Source: JABDDM01 sp038240295
Lineage (GTDB): Bacteria > Bacteroidota > Ignavibacteria > Palsa-1295
Length of the DNA stretch: 7,281 bases
Assembly (NCBI GenBank): GCA_038240295.1
Contig: JBBSDW010000155.1
Span: forward strand, 1-7,281
Direction of reading: 5' to 3'
Below the pieces are notes generated by a model. It did no database searches and was not told the DNA's origin. It worked only from the letters and a program-made list of their open reading frames with translations. Below are positions 5,848 through 7,281 of this stretch, in pieces. Every line of letters starts with the position of its first letter. Positions within the stretch are counted from its first letter, which is position 1. The position numbers and the translations under genes were made by a program.

Positions 5848-7281
5848 TTAAACGAGATGGAATTCCGGATAGGTAGCAAGTGCACGAGCATAGGCAGCTC
5901 CGTAATCGGGAGTCGGCGACCATGCATAGTCAGGAAGATCGAGCGCATTGACGACATGAAAAAGTGCATCGCTCTCTTTCGGTCCGAGCGCGATTGCGAG
6001 TACATGTGCTTCGATGAGCCCCGAAAGAACGGTGATCGTTAGATCTTTTTGATTCGGATAGGACTTCAACCAATTGATCGCATTGAAGAAAAGATTCACA
6101 CCTTGCGCGTTCGCCGATCCATCGAACGTATCGGGATAGGCGAGCAGCGTGAGCGCGGCCTGCTCGCGGTCCTGAAAGCTTTTCGTTGTGATCCAATCCG
6201 GTCCAAGCGCCCAGCCTTTCACATTTGTGGGGTTGAGAATATCCTGGCCAAGCGCCGAGGCGACGTTGATACTTAAATAGGTGAGGCTCGGGTTCGGATC
6301 GGTGTAGGTGATATACCCGCTGGCGTCGGTCGATTGTACCGTTGCATCGTTTGGCGAAAAGGGCGCATAGACGATCCCGAACTCGCGCACCACACTTCCA
6401 AGCCATTCGACCGGCGACTTCAGATGCGCACCAATAAGCGCTGTGTCGTAAAAATGAGCGCTCGAAAGCAGCGCCGACATCACCGGCTTGATCTCCCAGT
6501 TACTTGCGATGAGCAACATTGCCATCGCGTCGATCACGCTTGGGTTCGGCGTCCAGTGGACGAACGACGTATAAATCCGTTGCGAGATAAAATACGCGAC
6601 GTTATATCCGCCGCCAAGACCAAAAATGCCATCGACGATCTCGGTCAGTCCAAAATTGCCAGTCTTTCCGAGGAAGGTCTTTGCACTTGTGTTATGGCAT
6701 TGCGGCAGCATCTGACCGACAAAAGGCGCCGTTGTCGTCGGCTGCCAGCCCGAGAGTGCCTGACCGGAATTACGAATATCTTCCTCAGTGTAGTTTGGCT
6801 TGGAAGTTTTCGGGTCAAGCAAACCGAGCGTAAACAACTCCATGAGTTCGCGAGCAAAGTTCTCGTTCACGTGATTGCCCACCGTGACACCCATTGGATC
6901 CTCGCCAAAATAACTTTGAGTGCCGTTGAGGTACAGCAGCATCGCGGGATCGGTTGCGATCGCCGTTACGAAGCTTTTCAGATTACCAAGTGCAAACGTG
7001 CGAAGCGTTTGCGTATACTGGTACATATAACCGGCATGTCCGACCACGCTTGTACCGGTAACGAAATGATTACTCCACATGAAGGCCATCTTTTCGTTGA
7101 TACTCAGATTTGCGCTGAGCATAAGATCGAGCGACCAATTCTTGATCTGCTGCAATCGAGCCGCTTCGAGCGCCGCCTTGTTGTGGGTATCGATCGCGAG
7201 AAGCGTTTGGTCAGTGATCGTGGTATCGGCAGCGAGATATTCATCGACCCACGCGGCCGGCTTTGGTGGGATGGCAGCGGA
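5848..7281 (-). CDS. DUF1800 family protein, N terminus beyond the window
   Basis: The frame is open to base 7281 without a stop, giving the last 477 residues; a TTG at 7155 is internal, not the start. DUF1800 landmarks are visible, numbered from the window edge: 'EKMAFMWSNHFVTG' (63-76), 'NENFARELMELFTLG' (139-153, the most conserved family stretch), 'YTEEDIRNSGQALSGW' (164-179), a helical segment 'DAMAMLLIASNWEIKPVMSALLSSAHF', 'SPVEWLGSVVREFG', and a C-terminal 'NPTNVKGWALGPDW'. The biochemical role of the family is unknown. It is followed 20 bp later by DUF1501, an arrangement repeatedly seen for these two families, so the proteins probably act together outside the cytoplasm. Any signal peptide lies off the window. 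There is no C-terminal sorting domain here, unlike its partner. Confidence 0.92.
   Translation of the reverse strand, partial: SAAIPPKPAAWVDEYLAADTTITDQTLLAIDTHNKAALEAARLQQIKNWSLDLMLSANLSINEKMAFMWSNHFVTGTSVVGHAGYMYQYTQTLRTFALGNLKSFVTAIATDPAMLLYLNGTQSYFGEDPMGVTVGNHVNENFARELMELFTLGLLDPKTSKPNYTEEDIRNSGQALSGWQPTTTAPFVGQMLPQCHNTSAKTFLGKTGNFGLTEIVDGIFGLGGGYNVAYFISQRIYTSFVHWTPNPSVIDAMAMLLIASNWEIKPVMSALLSSAHFYDTALIGAHLKSPVEWLGSVVREFGIVYAPFSPNDATVQSTDASGYITYTDPNPSLTYLSINVASALGQDILNPTNVKGWALGPDWITTKSFQDREQAALTLLAYPDTFDGSANAQGVNLFFNAINWLKSYPNQKDLTITVLSGLIEAHVLAIALGPKESDALFHVVNALDLPDYAWSPTPDYGAAYARALATYPEFHLV

Noticed and set aside
5828..5923. Upstream ATG at 5923 for the DUF1501 gene
   Set aside because: It would add 32 Cys/Arg-rich residues before the Tat motif and overlap the DUF1800 gene by 76 bases; the twin-arginine signal should be N-terminal.
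4598..6276. Several plus-strand frames (4598-4933, 5156-5539, 5743-6042, 6049-6276) opposite the DUF1501/DUF1800 genes
   Set aside because: They are antisense shadows of two genes with clear family motifs and show no independent signal.
7153..7155. TTG at 7155 as the DUF1800 start
   Set aside because: The frame continues upstream without a stop to the window edge, and the upstream residues fit the helical N-terminal part of the family.

Overview
The window looks like chromosomal DNA of a Gram-negative bacterium in the Bacteroidota/Ignavibacteriota/Chlorobiota (FCB) lineage. The main evidence is a C-terminal type IX secretion (T9SS) sorting domain of the 'QNYPNP' type on a Tat-exported DUF1501 protein. 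A Bacteroidota-like TAnnTTTG element upstream of the tRNA is weak extra support. Genes are tightly packed, base composition is near even, and no phage, transposase or CRISPR sequence is visible.

Layout. Positions 1-756 (minus strand) hold dut (dUTPase) followed 26 bp later by the N-terminal third of a class I fructose-1,6-bisphosphatase gene (fbp), which is cut by the window edge. Positions 757-947 are a divergent intergenic region with a candidate dut promoter, a hairpin and a 21-bp tandem duplication. That duplication forms a tiny possible leader ORF overlapping the next start codon. Positions 948-3891 (plus strand) are a three-gene operon: a hemerythrin-like HHE protein, moaA and moeA. Both junctions are ATGA stop/start overlaps, so an iron-binding O2/NO-type protein is apparently translated with two molybdenum-cofactor synthesis enzymes. 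Positions 3898-3969 (minus) encode tRNA-Gly(CCC), almost abutting the end of moeA. Positions 3970-4234 carry no gene but hold a G-rich imperfect inverted repeat with arms near 4002-4042 and 4182-4215. Positions 4235-7281 (minus) hold the end of a DUF1800 gene, open at the right edge, followed 20 bp later by a DUF1501 gene.

How the parts work together. The dut-fbp pair is housekeeping metabolism. The hemerythrin-moaA-moeA operon makes the first intermediate of molybdopterin (MoaA) and performs the last metal-insertion step (MoeA). The hemerythrin may sense or buffer O2/NO for the oxygen-sensitive MoaA clusters or for a molybdoenzyme, but that is inference. The DUF1800/DUF1501 pair is a widespread pair of exported proteins of unknown function. 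Here DUF1501 carries both a twin-arginine signal and a T9SS sorting domain, predicting Tat export followed by outer-membrane translocation.

The best leads for something undescribed are the hemerythrin-Moco coupling with its duplicated leader, the Tat-to-T9SS DUF1501/DUF1800 pair, and the G-rich inverted repeat. None of them clearly constitutes a new system from sequence alone.
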